Both the position numbers and the translations under genes were made by a program. From Karalla daura (taxonomy: Eukaryota > Chordata > Actinopteri > Chaetodontiformes > Leiognathidae): a stretch of 64,000 nt of DNA. The notes beneath the pieces were generated by a model that saw nothing but the letters and a program-made list of their open reading frames with translations, ran no database searches and had not been told where the DNA came from. Shown here one piece after another: positions 12,263 through 24,499 of this stretch (position 1 is its first letter; each line of letters opens with the position of its first letter). The DNA is taken from the NCBI GenBank assembly GCA_029224185.1, contig CM055188.1, forward strand, positions 33,483,177 to 33,547,176. The letters are read 5' to 3'.

Positions 12263-12299
<37 letters not shown>

Positions 12300-15200
12300 T
12301 AGAGGGAGAGAGTCGTAGAGGGAGAGAGAGACGTAGAGCCGTAGTGAGAGAGAGGTAGTCGTAGAGAGAGAGAGGTAGAGAGACAGAGTCGTAGAGAGAG
12401 AGAGAGAGAAACATACATTCGTAGAGAGGGAGAGGTAGAGTCGTAGAGGGAGAGGTAGAGTTGTAGAGAGAGAGAGAGAGACGTAGAGTCATAGAGAGAC
12501 GTAGAGCCGTAGAGAGAGAGACGTAGAGTCGTAGAGAGACGTAGAGTCGTAGAGAGACGTAGAGTCGTAGAGAGACGTAGTCGTAGAGACGTAGAGCCGT
12601 AGAGAGAGAGACGTAGAGTCGTAGAGAGAGAGACGTAGAGTCGTAGAGAGAGAGGTAGAGTCGTAGAGAGAGAGGTAGAGAGGAGGAAGAGAGAGACGTA
12701 GAGACATAGAGAAGTAGAGTCATCGAGAGAGAGACATAGAGAGACATAGTCGTAGCGAGAGAGACGTAGATTCGTAGAGGGAGAGGTAGAGTCATCGAGA
12801 GAGAGGCGTAGTCGTAGTCATAGAGCGAGAGAGACTTGGAGAGACGTAGAGTCGTAGAGAGGGAGAGGTAGAGGGAGAGAGGTAGAGTTGTAGAGAGAGA
12901 GAGGGAGGGAGAGAGAAAGAGACATTTTGCAAACAAAGTTTGAGATGTATATGTGTATATATATGTGTGTGTGTGTGTGTTTATATATATATATAGAGAG
13001 AGAGAGACACGCATTTTGCAAACAGAATTTGAGAGAGCGCAAGTTGACGTGTGAGTAGAAGTTCGTCTCGGCTTCTCGTCGTTGGGGAGAGAGAGAGAGA
13101 AAGAGAGAGAGACGTAAAGTCGTAGAGAGAGAGAGAGACGTAGAGTCGAAGAGAGAGAGACGTAGATTCGTAGAGGGAGAGAGAGGTAGAGTCATAGAGA
13201 GAGAGAGATGTAGAGATGTAGTCATAGAGAGAGACGTAGTCGTAGAGAGAGAGAGAGAGTCGTCGAGCCGTAGAGAGAAAGAGGTAGAGCAGTAGAGAGA
13301 GAGAGAGTCGTAGAGAGAGAGAGGGAGGGAGAGAGAGACGTAGAGAGGTAGAGTCATAGAGAGAGGCGTAGAGAGGTAGGGTCGTAGAGAGAGAGAGGGA
13401 GAGAGAGCCGTAGAGAGAGAGAGGTAGAGCCGTAGAGAGAGAGAGGTAGAGCCATAGAGAGAGACGTAGAGTCGTAGAGAGAGAGGGAGGGAGAGAGAGG
13501 CGTAGAGAGGTAGAGTCATAGAGAGAGACGTAGAGAGGTAGGGTCATAGCGAGAGACGTAGAGAAAGAGACGTAGTCGTAGAGAGAGAGAGACGTGTAGT
13601 CGTAGAGAAAGAGACGTAGTCGTAGAGAGAGAGAGACGTAGAGTCTTAGAGAGAGAGACGTAGTCATAGAGAGAGAGAGAGACGTAGAGTCGTAGAGAGA
13701 GAGAGGGACGTAGAGTCGTAGAGAGAGACGTAGTCATAGAGAGAGAGAGAGAGACGTAGAGTCGCAGAGAGGGAGAGGTAGAGTCGTAGAGGGAGAGAAA
13801 GGTAGAGTCGTAGAGAGAGAGAAAGACGTAGAGTCGTAGAGAGAGACATAGAGTCGTAGAGAGGGAGACGTAGAGTCGTAGAGGAAGAGGTAGAGTTGTA
13901 GAGGGAGAGAGAGGTAAAGTGGTAGAGAGAGAGAGAGAATGACGCAGAGAGACGTAGAGTCATAGAGAGAGAGAGAGACGTAGAGAGACATAGAGTCGCA
14001 GAGAGGGAGAGAGGTAGAGTCGTAGAGAAAGAGACGTAGTCGTAGAGAGAGAGAGACGTAGAGTCGTAGAGAGAGACGTAGAGTCGTAGAGAGAGACGTA
14101 GAGTCGTAGAGAGAGACGTAGAGTCGTAGAGAGAGACGTAGTCATAGAGAGAGAGAGAGAGACGTAGAGTCGCAGAGAGGGAGAGGTAGAGTCGTAGAGG
14201 GAGAGAAAGGTAGAGTCGTAGAGAGAGAGAGAGAGAGACGTAGAGTCGTAGAGAGAGACGTAGAGTCGTAGAGAGGGAGACGTAGAGTCGTAGAGAGGGA
14301 GACGTAGAGTCGTAGACAGGAAGAGGTAGAGTTGTAGAGGGAGAGAGAGGTAAAGTCGTAGAGAGAGAGACGTAGAGTCATAGAGAGAGAGAGACGTAGA
14401 GAGACATAGAGTCGCAGAGAGGGAGAGAGGTAGAGTCGTAGAGAGAGAGAGAGAGACGTAGAGAGACGTAGAGTCATAGAGAGAGAGAGATGTAGTCGTA
14501 GAGAGAGACGTGTAGTCGTAGAGAAAGAGACGTAGTCGTAGAGAGAGAGAGACGTAGTCGTAGAGAGAGAGACGTAGTCATAGAGAGAGAGAGTCGTAGA
14601 GAGACGTAGTCATAGAGAGAGAGAGAGACGTAGAGTCGCAGAGAGGGAGAGGTAGAGTCGCAGAGAGGGAGAGGTAGAGGGAGAGAAAGGTAGAGTCGTA
14701 GAGAGAGAGAGACGTGTAGTCGTAGAGAAAGACGTAGTCGTAGAGAGAGAGAGACGTAGAGTCTTAGAGAGACGTAGTCATAGAGAGAGAGAGAGAGACG
14801 TAGAGTCGCAGAGAGGGAGAGGTAGAGTCTCAGAGAGGGAGAGGTAGAGTCGTAGAGGGAGAGAAAGGTAGAGTCGTAGAGAGAGAGAGAGAGACGTAGA
14901 GTCGTAGAGAGAGTCGTAGAGAGAGAGAGAGACGTGGAGTCGTAGAGAGAGACATAGAGTCGTAGAGAGGGAGACGTAGAGTCGTAGAGAGGAAGAGGTA
15001 GAGTTGTAGAGGGAGAGAGAGGTAAAGTGGTAGAGAGAGAGAGAGACGTAGAGAGAGAGAGAGAATGACGTAGAGAGACGTAGAGTCGTAGAGAGAGAGA
15101 CGTAGACGTAGAGTCATAGAGAGAGAGAGACGTAGAGAGACATAGAGTCGTAGAGAGGGAGAGAGGTAGAGTCGTAGAGAGAGAGAGAGACGTAGAGTCA

Positions 15201-18200
15201 TAGAGAGAGAGACGTAGAGAGAGAGACGTAGAGTCATAGAGAGAGAGATGTAGTCGTAGAGAGACGTAGAGTCGTAGAGAGACAGAGAGAGTCGTCGAGC
15301 CGTAGAGAGAAAGAGGTAGAGCAGTAGAGAGAGTCGTAGAGAGAGAGAGGGAGGTAGAGAGAGACGTAGAGAGGTAGAGTCATAGAGAGAGAGGCGTAGA
15401 GTCGTAGTCGTAGAGCGAGAGAGACTTGGAGAGACGTAGAGTCGTAGAGAGGGAGAGGTAGAGGGAGAGAGAGGTAGAGTTGCAGAGAGAGAGAGGGAGG
15501 GAGAGAGAAAGAGACATTTTGCAAACAAAGTTTGAGATGTATATGTGTATATATATGTGTGTGTGTGTGTTTATATATATATATATAGAGAGAGAGAGAG
15601 ACACGCATTTTGCAAACAGAATTTGAGAGAGCGCAAGTTGACGTGTGAGTAGAAGTTCGTCTCGGCTTCTCGTCTTTGGGGAGAGAGAGAGAGAAAGAGA
15701 GAGAGACGTAAAGTCGTAGAGAGAGAGAGAGACGTAGAGTCGAAGAGAGAGAGACGTAGATTCGTAGAGGGAGAGAGAGGTAGAGTCATAGAGAGAGAGA
15801 GATGTAGAGACGTAGTCATAGAGAGAGACGTAGTCGTAGAGAGAGAGAGAGAGAGAGTCGTCGAGCCGTAGAGAGAAAGAGGTAGAGCAGTAGAGAGAGA
15901 GAGAGTCGTAGAGAGAGAGAGGGAGGGAGAGAGACGTAGAGAGGTAGAGTCATAGAGAGAGGCGTAGAGAGGTAGGGTCGTAGAGAGAGAGAGAGAGCCG
16001 TAGAGAGAGAGAGGTAGAGCCGTAGAGAGAGACGTAGAGAGAGAGGGAGGGAGAGAGAGGCGTAGAGAGGTAGAGTCATAGAGAGAGACGTAGAGAGGTA
16101 GGGTCGTAGCGAGAGACGTAGAGAAAGAGACGTAGTCGTAGAGAGAGAGAGACGTGTAGTCGTAGAGAAAGAGACGTAGTCGTAGAGAGAGAGAGACGTA
16201 GAGTCTTAGAGAGAGAGACGTAGTCATAGAGAGAGAGAGAGTCGTAGAGAGAGAGAGGGACGTAGAGTCGTAGAGAGAGACGTAGAGTCGTAGAGAGAGA
16301 GAGAGAGACGTAGAGTCGCAGAGAGACAGAGGTAGAGTCGTAGAGGGAGAGAAAGGTAGAGTCGTAGAGAGAGAGAGAGACGTAGAGTCGTAGAGAGAGA
16401 CGTAGAGTCGTAGAGAGGGAGACGTAGAGTCGTAGAGAGAGACATAGAGTCGTAGAGAGGTAGAGTTGTCGAGGGAGAGAGAGGTAAAGTGGTAGAGAGA
16501 GAGAGAGAATGACGCAGAGAGACGTAGAGTCGTAGAGAGAGAGACGTAGTCATAGAGAGAGAGAGAGACGTAGAGAGACATAGTCGCAGAGGTAGAGTCG
16601 TAGAGAAAGAGACGTAGTCGTAGAGAGAGAGAGACGTAGAGTCGTAGAGAGAGACGTAGAGTCGTAGAGAGAGACGTAGTCATAGAGAGAGAGAGAGACG
16701 TAGAGTCGCAGAGAGGGAGAGGTAGAGTCGTAGAGGGAGAGAAAGGTAGAGTCGTAGAGAGAGAGAGAGACGTAGAGTCGTAGAGAGAGACGTAGAGTCG
16801 TAGAGGGAGACGTAGAGTCGTAGAGAGGAAGAGGTAGAGTTGTAGAGGGAGAGAGAGGTAAAGTGGTAGAGAGAGAGACGTAGAGAGAGAGAGAGAATGA
16901 CGTAGAGAGACGTAGAGTCGTAGAGAGAGAGACGTAGACGTAGAGTCATAGAGAGAGAGACGTAGAGAGACATAGAGTCGTAGAGAGGGAGAGAGGTAGA
17001 GTCGTAGAGAGAGACGTAGAGTCATAGAGAGAGAGACGTAGAGTCGTAGAGAGAGAGACGTAGAGTCATAGAGAGAGAGATGTAGTCGTAGAGAGAGAGA
17101 CGTAGAGTCGTAGAGAGAGAGACGTAGAATCGTAGAGAGAGACAGAGAGAGAGGTAGAGTCGTAGAGAGAGAGACGTCGAGACGTAGAGTCGTAGAGAGA
17201 GAGAGACAGAGTCGTAGAGAGGGAGACGTAGAGTCGTAGAGAGGAAGAGGTAGAGTTGTAGAGGGAGAGAGAGGTAAAGTGGTAGAGAGAGAGAGACGTA
17301 GAGAGAGAGAGAGAATGACGTAGAGTCGTAGAGAGAGAGACGTAGACGTAGAGTCATAGAGAGAGAGAGACGTAGAGAGACATAGAGTCGTAGAGAGGGA
17401 GAGAGGTAGAGTCGTAGAGAGAGAGAGAGACGTAGTCATAGAGAGAGAGATGTAGTCGTAGAGAGAGACGTAGAGAGAGACGTAGAGTCGTAGAGAGAGA
17501 GACGTAGAGTCATAGAGAGAGATGTAGTCGTAGAGAGAGAGACGTAGAGTCGTAGAGAGAGAGAGACGTAGAGTCGTAGAGACGTAGAGTCGTAGAGAGA
17601 GACAGAGAGAGAGGTAGAGTCGTAGAGAGAGAGAGGTAGAGTCGTAGAGAGAGAGACGTAGAGTCGTAGAGAGAGACGTAGAGTCGTAGAGAGAGACAGA
17701 GAGAGGTAGAGTCGTAGAGAGAGAGACGTCGAGACGTAGAGTCGTAGAGAGAGAGAGACGTAGAGTCATAGAGAGACGTAGAGACAGTCTTACAGAGGGA
17801 GAGGTAGAGGGAGAGAGGTAGAGTCGTAGAGAGAGAGAGACGTAGTCTTAGAGAGAGAGAGAGACGTAGAGTCGTAGAGAGAGAGAGTGACGTAGAGAGA
17901 CGTAGAGTCATAGAGAGAGAGAGGTAGTCGTAGAGGGAGAGAGGTAGTCGTAGAGAGAGAGAGTCGTAGAGGGAGTGAGACGTAGAGCCATAGAGAGATA
18001 GAGCCGTAGAGAGAGAGAGAGAGAGAGGTAGAGAGACATAGAGAGAGAGGGTCGTAGAGAGACGTCGAGTCGTAGAGAGAGAGAGAAAGACGTAGAGTCG
18101 TAGTCGTAGAGAGAGAGAGAGACTTGGAGAGACGTAGAGTCGTAGAGAGAGAGAGACGTAGAGCCATAGAGAGAGATAGAGACGTAGTGAGAGAGAGAGA

Positions 18201-18737
18201 GGTAGTCGGAGAAAGGTAGTCAGAGAGAGAGAGAGAGGTACAGTCGGGGAGAGAATGAGGTACAGTCGGGGAGAGAGAGAGAGACGTGAATAAGAGTCCC
18301 GCCCCTTAAAGGCGACGTCGCACCGACCGACTGAACCCCACGTCCCGTTTTTTTTTTTGCAGAGCCCCGGCGCCTTCGCCCTCGTGGACGGCGACCCGAC
18401 GCGGGGGACGAGGACGGGAGACGCCGCCCCAGGTAGGAATGAAATTCCCCGACGGCGTTTCGCCACGCGACGGACGTTCGAAATCCGCATTTTTTTCTCT
18501 TCCCTTCTCCTTTTGCGGCACCCTGTGCGTGGCTGGACGGCGAGCTCCCTCCGTAAAAAGCAGGGGGGGCGGAGGGGGGGGGGGGGGGGGTGAGAGTGTG
18601 AGGGGGGGGGTGAGAGTGTGAGGGGGGGGGAGTGTGAGAGAGAGTGTGAGTGTGTTAGTGAGAGAGAGTGTGTGAGTGAGAGAGAGAGAGACTTTTTTGC
18701 AAACAAAACTTGAGATATATATATATATATATATAGG

Positions 18738-18768
<31 letters not shown>

Positions 18769-19839
18769 TGACATTCCAAATTCGCGCTTTTTCTGCCCTT
18801 TTTTCGTGACAGGATTCTCCTTTTGTTTTCGGGTGGTGCTCCATGGAGCGGGGAAATGGGGTGGGGGGGGGTGCGAGCGGGGGGGGAGGGGGGGCAATTT
18901 TCCGTTTTGGGGTTTTTTTCCCCCGTAGTGGAAAGACGAAAAAACAAGAAGGCGACTTTTTTTCTCAGGAAAAACCCCCCCCAAAAATCCACACACACAT
19001 ACGTCTCTTTCTGCGTGTGTGTGTGTCTGAAGCCGGGGCCCCGTCTGCCGACACGTCGTCTTAAGAATCTTCTTCCGTTCGTTCATAAGTCGTTCTTAAG
19101 CCGCGCACCCACGCCTTCATGTGCGTCTTCTCAAGTCGAGGGGGTTTAGGGTTCAGGCCACAGAGGCTGAACCCCTGACCCTCTGACCCCCTAACCCTCA
19201 CTTCTTCAAAAGCTCAAAAACCCTACGCCCTCCCCCCCCCCCCCCCCCGCCCACACACACAAAAAAAATGGATCAGTGACGAACGTGTCGGACTCGTTCT
19301 GGGCCCCACGGACAAATCCCAAATGCTTAAAAAGACGACGCGTGCTCCTCGGGGAAAAAGGTACGTGTGTGTGTGTGTGTGTGAGTTGAGACGTCAGGGA
19401 GAGAAAAAGCTGATCTCGATGTGTTTTTTTCCCCCTCGTTGCCGGCACTGACTAACGAAAGCTCATTGTATTCTCCAAATGCTGTCCTTCCCCCCCCCCC
19501 CCCCCAGGTCACAGCCTCGATACGGCCTATGCGGAGTTTTTAGGCCTCGGGGACGCAGTCCGCTTCGTGGAGTCCAACAAGGTGGCCGCCCGCACCCCCC
19601 CCACCACCCCCTGCCTTCCTGTCCCCTCGCCGCTCAGCCGGAAGGGCCCCCCCCCCCCCCGTCTCCTGTCGGGATCACGAGGGGGGGAGGAGGGGGTTCG
19701 GGAGTGCACTTGGCGAGATGGGATAGGTGTGGGGGGGGGGGACTGAAGGATGGCGAAAGTTGTGAAGATGTCGGTTCGAGTCCTTGATTTCAACACAACA
19801 CGATGACGAGGTGTTTTCCCTCCAGCTGTGAAAACGATC

Positions 19840-19877
<38 letters not shown>

Positions 19878-19988
19878 GTTGTCAGATGTTGTCTTGGAGT
19901 AGAGACGTCGGGCCCTGTCGGGTGGCGGCGTTGTCTTGGTGTTTTGGGTGCGTTGGCACGCTGACATTTGGACGCCTTGCTCTGAGAC

Positions 19989-20024
<36 letters not shown>

Positions 20025-23000
20025 CGCGAGAGAGAGAGAGCGTGAGAGAGAGAGAGAGAAAGTGTCTGTGAGTGAGTGTGTGAGTGAGAGAGCGAGTGTG
20101 AGAGAGATTCCTCGGTCTCTTTCCGCACCATCACATGAACGGGAGCAGCTGTCAAGTGTGTTTTTCTGGTGTTTGGAATTCGATTCTCTGAAGGAATTTT
20201 GCACTCAATTTGCATTTTGGAGCGAGTTAGGATTATGGTCTAGGGTTAGGGGTTATGGTCTAGGGTTAGGGGTTAGGGGTTATGGTCTAGGGTTAGGGGT
20301 TATGGTCTAGGGTTAGGGGTTATGGTCTAGGGTTAGGGGTTATGGTCAAGGGTTAGGGGTTATGGTCTAGGGTTAGGGGTTAGGAGTTATGGTCTAGGGT
20401 AGGGGTTATGGTCTAGGGTTAGGGGTTATGGTCTAGGGTTAGGGGTTAGGGGTTATGGTCTAGGGTTAGGGGTTATGGTCTAGGGTTAGGGGTTAGGGGT
20501 TATGGTCTAGGGTTAGGGGTTATGGTCTAGGGTTAGGGGTTAGGGGTTATGGTCTAGGGTTAGGGGTTATGGTCTAGGGTTAGGGGTTAGGGGTTATGGT
20601 CAGGGTTAGGGGTTATGGTCTAGGGTTAGGGGTTAGGGGTTATGGTCTAGGGTTAGGGGTTATGGTCTAGGGTTAGGGGTTAGGGTTAGGGGTTAGGGGT
20701 TATGGTCTAGGGTTAGGGGTTATGGTCTAGGGTTAGGGGTTAGGGGTTATGGTCTAGGGTTAGGGGTTAGGGTTAGGGGTTAGGGGTTATGGTCTAGGGT
20801 TAGGGGTTATGGTCTAGGGTTAGGGGTTAGGGGTTATGGTCTAGGGTTAGGGGTTAGGGGTTAGGGTTAGGCACCAGGCAGCGTTTCGTCCCTCTGAACT
20901 ATGTTCCCACCGTAGACGGTTAAGTCGCAGATTATCCGAGGTCTAAAACGTAGGCTGAGCGCGCCTGCATTTGGGGAACGCTCTGGTTTGCTTCACTCGG
21001 GGATTCATTGCGATGGCCTCGCCGGCCCCAGCTTTCGGTGCCCAGGGTCCGCGCAAAGCTGCTCGCGCCAAGCGGAGGTGCGAAACCTCAGGGCCATGGG
21101 GCCACGAGGTCCCCGCAGGCCTGCCTCCAATCATATCAGAGCATATTGGGTGCCCTGCATTCATCTGAGGCACCAGGTCTGAGGGTTAGGGGTTAGGGTT
21201 AGGGATATGGTTTAGGGTTAGGGTTAGGGTTAGGGTTAGGGATATGGTTAGGGGTTAGGGTTAGGGATATGGTTTAGGGTTGGGGTTAGGGTTAGCGGTT
21301 GGAGGTTAGGGTTTAGGGGTTAGGGGTTAGGGTTAGGGCTACTGTCAGCCTGGCTCGTATGGTCTAGCACAAAAGGTTCACAGATGCGTCTTGGTCCCTG
21401 TCGGCCCTTTTGAAATAGTTTCTACCTGTGGTGAAGAGCTCAGTCTCTGTCCAATGTTTCCGAAGTGTCTATTTCGAGAGACATGCCCTTGGTTTAGTTT
21501 GTTCTTTTGAGACATGTCCCCCTCATTTTGAAGTTATTTGTACGCCCGTTCTTCAGATTTGATACCAGGTGAAGTCAGAGACACGTTGCTGCGGAACGTT
21601 GTTCCCACGATCCTCAGGGATCCGTCCAACCGATCCAAACGGATTACCGCTTCCCCGTTCTCTGCCTGCTCTTGGCTTCCCCCAACTTAAGGCCAGTTGG
21701 GGGTCGGGGGGGGCGGGGTGGGGGAGGTGGGGGATGGGGGGACAGCTCTCCGAAGTTGTCGTCACCCGCAGTCTGGGGGAGGGGGGGGGGGGGGGGATCA
21801 ATGAAACCTGATCCGACTCTGACGTGTGGAGTCGTCTCTGCCCCTCCCCCCCTTCCTTCTCCCCCCACCCCCCCTCCCCTACCCACCCTCTCCTGTCTCC
21901 GAATCAGAATCGGGAGCCGGACCGCAGAGCCCCCCAGCGCCAGGAGCCCCCTGCTGGGTCGAACCCCGAGGAGGAGGAGGAGGGGCCGCCTCCCCCCTCC
22001 CCTCCGGGGCCTGGGGCCCGCGGCCGGCGCAGCTCCGACCTGACTCCGGAGGCCTGGCAGCAGCAGGTGGACCGCCGGCTGCAGCTGCAGCTGCCGCAGC
22101 CACAGCCACAGCCGGAGCCAGAGCCGTGGGGGGACCATGGCCCGCAGGGGCCCGATGCCATCTTCAAGGACAGCAAGAGTACGTTCGGTGGGGTTAGGGG
22201 TTAGGGGTTAGGGGTTAGGGGTTAGGGTTAGGGTTAGGGTTAGGGATTAGGGTTAGGGTTAGGGTTATGGTTTGGGGTTAGGGGTTAGGGTTAGGGGTTA
22301 GGGGTTATGGTCTAGGGTGAGGGTTAGGGGTTAGGGTTAGGGATTAGGGTTAGGGTTAGGGTTATGGTCTAGGGTTAGGGGTTAGGGATTAGGGTTAGGG
22401 GTTATGGTCTAGGGTGAGGGTTAGGGGTTAGGGTTAGGGGTTATGGTCTAGGGTTAGGGTTAGGGGTTAGGGTTAACCCTAACCCCCATCCATAAACAAT
22501 CCGTCTTGTTCTCTTCCACAGCGATGATCATAAAGAACGTGAGGCCCACCGCCACCGTGGAGACCATCCTGAGGGCCCTGGGCCCCTTCGCCTGCCTGGA
22601 TGAGCGGAGCGTCCGCCTCGTCAGGGCCAAGGCGCCCGGGGCGAAGTGCTTCTGCTTCGTGGACATGGACTCTCACGAGGTTCGTTTCCTCTTCTTCCTC
22701 TTCTTCCTCCACCAGGGTTAGGGGTTAGGGTTAGTTCTCGATCAAGATCTCAACACTTCCAGAGAAACTTTGGGCCCCCCCCAAACATTAGGGGGACTTT
22801 GTTCACTTCAACAGAACAGTATTTCCAAAACCCTTACCTTACGTGGAGGGGGGGAGGGCATCACATGGTTATTTTTTTTCGTTTTCTTTTCGCAGCAAGT
22901 GGTGCGTCTCGTCGAGCTGCTCTCCAGGCCCCGGCCCCTCCACATCGACGGCGTCCGGGTTTACGCCGAGGTCGCCAGACCCCTCAGGGGCCCGAGGTCT

Positions 23001-24448
23001 GCCCCCCCCCCCCCCTCTCATCTCATCTCCGCGAACCGTGGAACGCTGTTGACTCTCTTGATTGTCCGCCCCTCTGTCTGTCCGTCCGCCTCAGGAGAGA
23101 CGCCGACGGGCCAGGCGTCCCCGTCCCCGGGCCCGTGCCGGAGCCGCTCCCGCCGCCTCCTCCCGGCGTCCCGACCGGAACGCCTTGTGAGTGTCTCTCT
23201 CTCTCTCTCTCTCTCAATCTGGGTCGCAAGGATTGTACTCGAGGTGCTTTTGCGATGTGTGTGTGTGTGCGTGTGCGTCCGTCCAGGTGACATGGCACCT
23301 GCCAGCGCTCAGCCCCAGGACCCCGGCGCGGCACCGGTAGGTTGTCTGAAAAAAAAGAAATGTGAACCCGTCACGTATCTCCACTCCCCCCCCCCCCCCT
23401 CTGACCTCTGACTCCTCCCCCAGGGCGTCGGCTACAGCCGGACCCCGTTTGCTGCAGACGGGGCGCTGACTTACGGTACGGTACTCCACCCCCCCCACAC
23501 ACACACACTTTTGTCTACGTTTTCTTTCTACATTGTTTTCTTTTTGCATGTCTATCTAAGGCTCAGGTATACGCGAGAGAGAGACCTAGAGAGAGAGAGA
23601 TCTAGAGGGAGAGAGACCTAGAGAGAGAGAGAGAGAGACCTAGAGAGAGAGAGAGATCTAGAGAGAGACCTACAGAGAGAGAGACCTAAAGAGATAGACA
23701 CCTAGAGAGACCTAGAGAGAGAGAGACACCTAGAGAGACCTAGAGAGAGAGAGAGAGAGACACCTAGAGAGACCTAGAGAGAGAGAGAGAGAGAGACACC
23801 TAGAGAGACCTAGAGAGAGAGATCTAGAGAAAGAGAGACCTAGAGAGAGAGAGAGACCTAGGCAAACCGAACAAAATCGCCTTTCGAGTTTCCGATAAGA
23901 CTGAAAAGAGAGTTTGCGTGGGGGGCGGGGTGAGGAGCAGAGACTCCCGTGTTCTCCTTCCTTCGAAGGTTTCTGCCCCAAGATGAACCAGAGTCTCTTT
24001 CCGCCCGACCCACCTACAGGCTTGGAGACGCCGGACATCTCCCACTACCTGTACGACGCCACGTCCGGCTTCTACTACGACCCGGAGACAACTCTGTACT
24101 ACGACCCGGGCTCAAGGGTGAGACGTGGCGCGTGTCAGAGGACGTTTGCACTTTCAGCCCCTCTCCCGAGTCCTCCTCGGGTCTTTCGGTCCTTCCTGCG
24201 ATTCTCTGACGTGTCCGGCTGGATGTCTGTGATGTGTCCTCGTCCCTACGCCTACCACCAGGGTTAGGAGTTAGGGTTAGGGGTTAGGGGTTAGGGTTGG
24301 GGGTTGGGGTTAGGGTTATATGACTACTTGATAAACAGATTCAAACCAGAATGAAAAAGCTAGGGGGGGGGGTGCAAAGATTTAATGTGACAAACTAAAG
24401 AACACAATAAATGATAACAATAAACAAAAGTCAAGAATTGAAATATAT

Positions 24449-24499
<51 letters not shown>

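Noticed and set aside
15571..17769. A 732-codon open frame on the minus strand, and similar frames at 11015-12418, 13664-14477 and elsewhere
   Set aside because: They are pure translations of the GA/CT satellite (Leu, Ser, Tyr, Thr, Arg only) inside an rbm6 intron. Repeats without stop-forming triplets stay open by composition.
20971..21182. A small gene or the missing zinc-finger exon in the unique island of rbm6 intron 5
   Set aside because: No zinc-finger pattern, no matching splice phase and no recognisable product.
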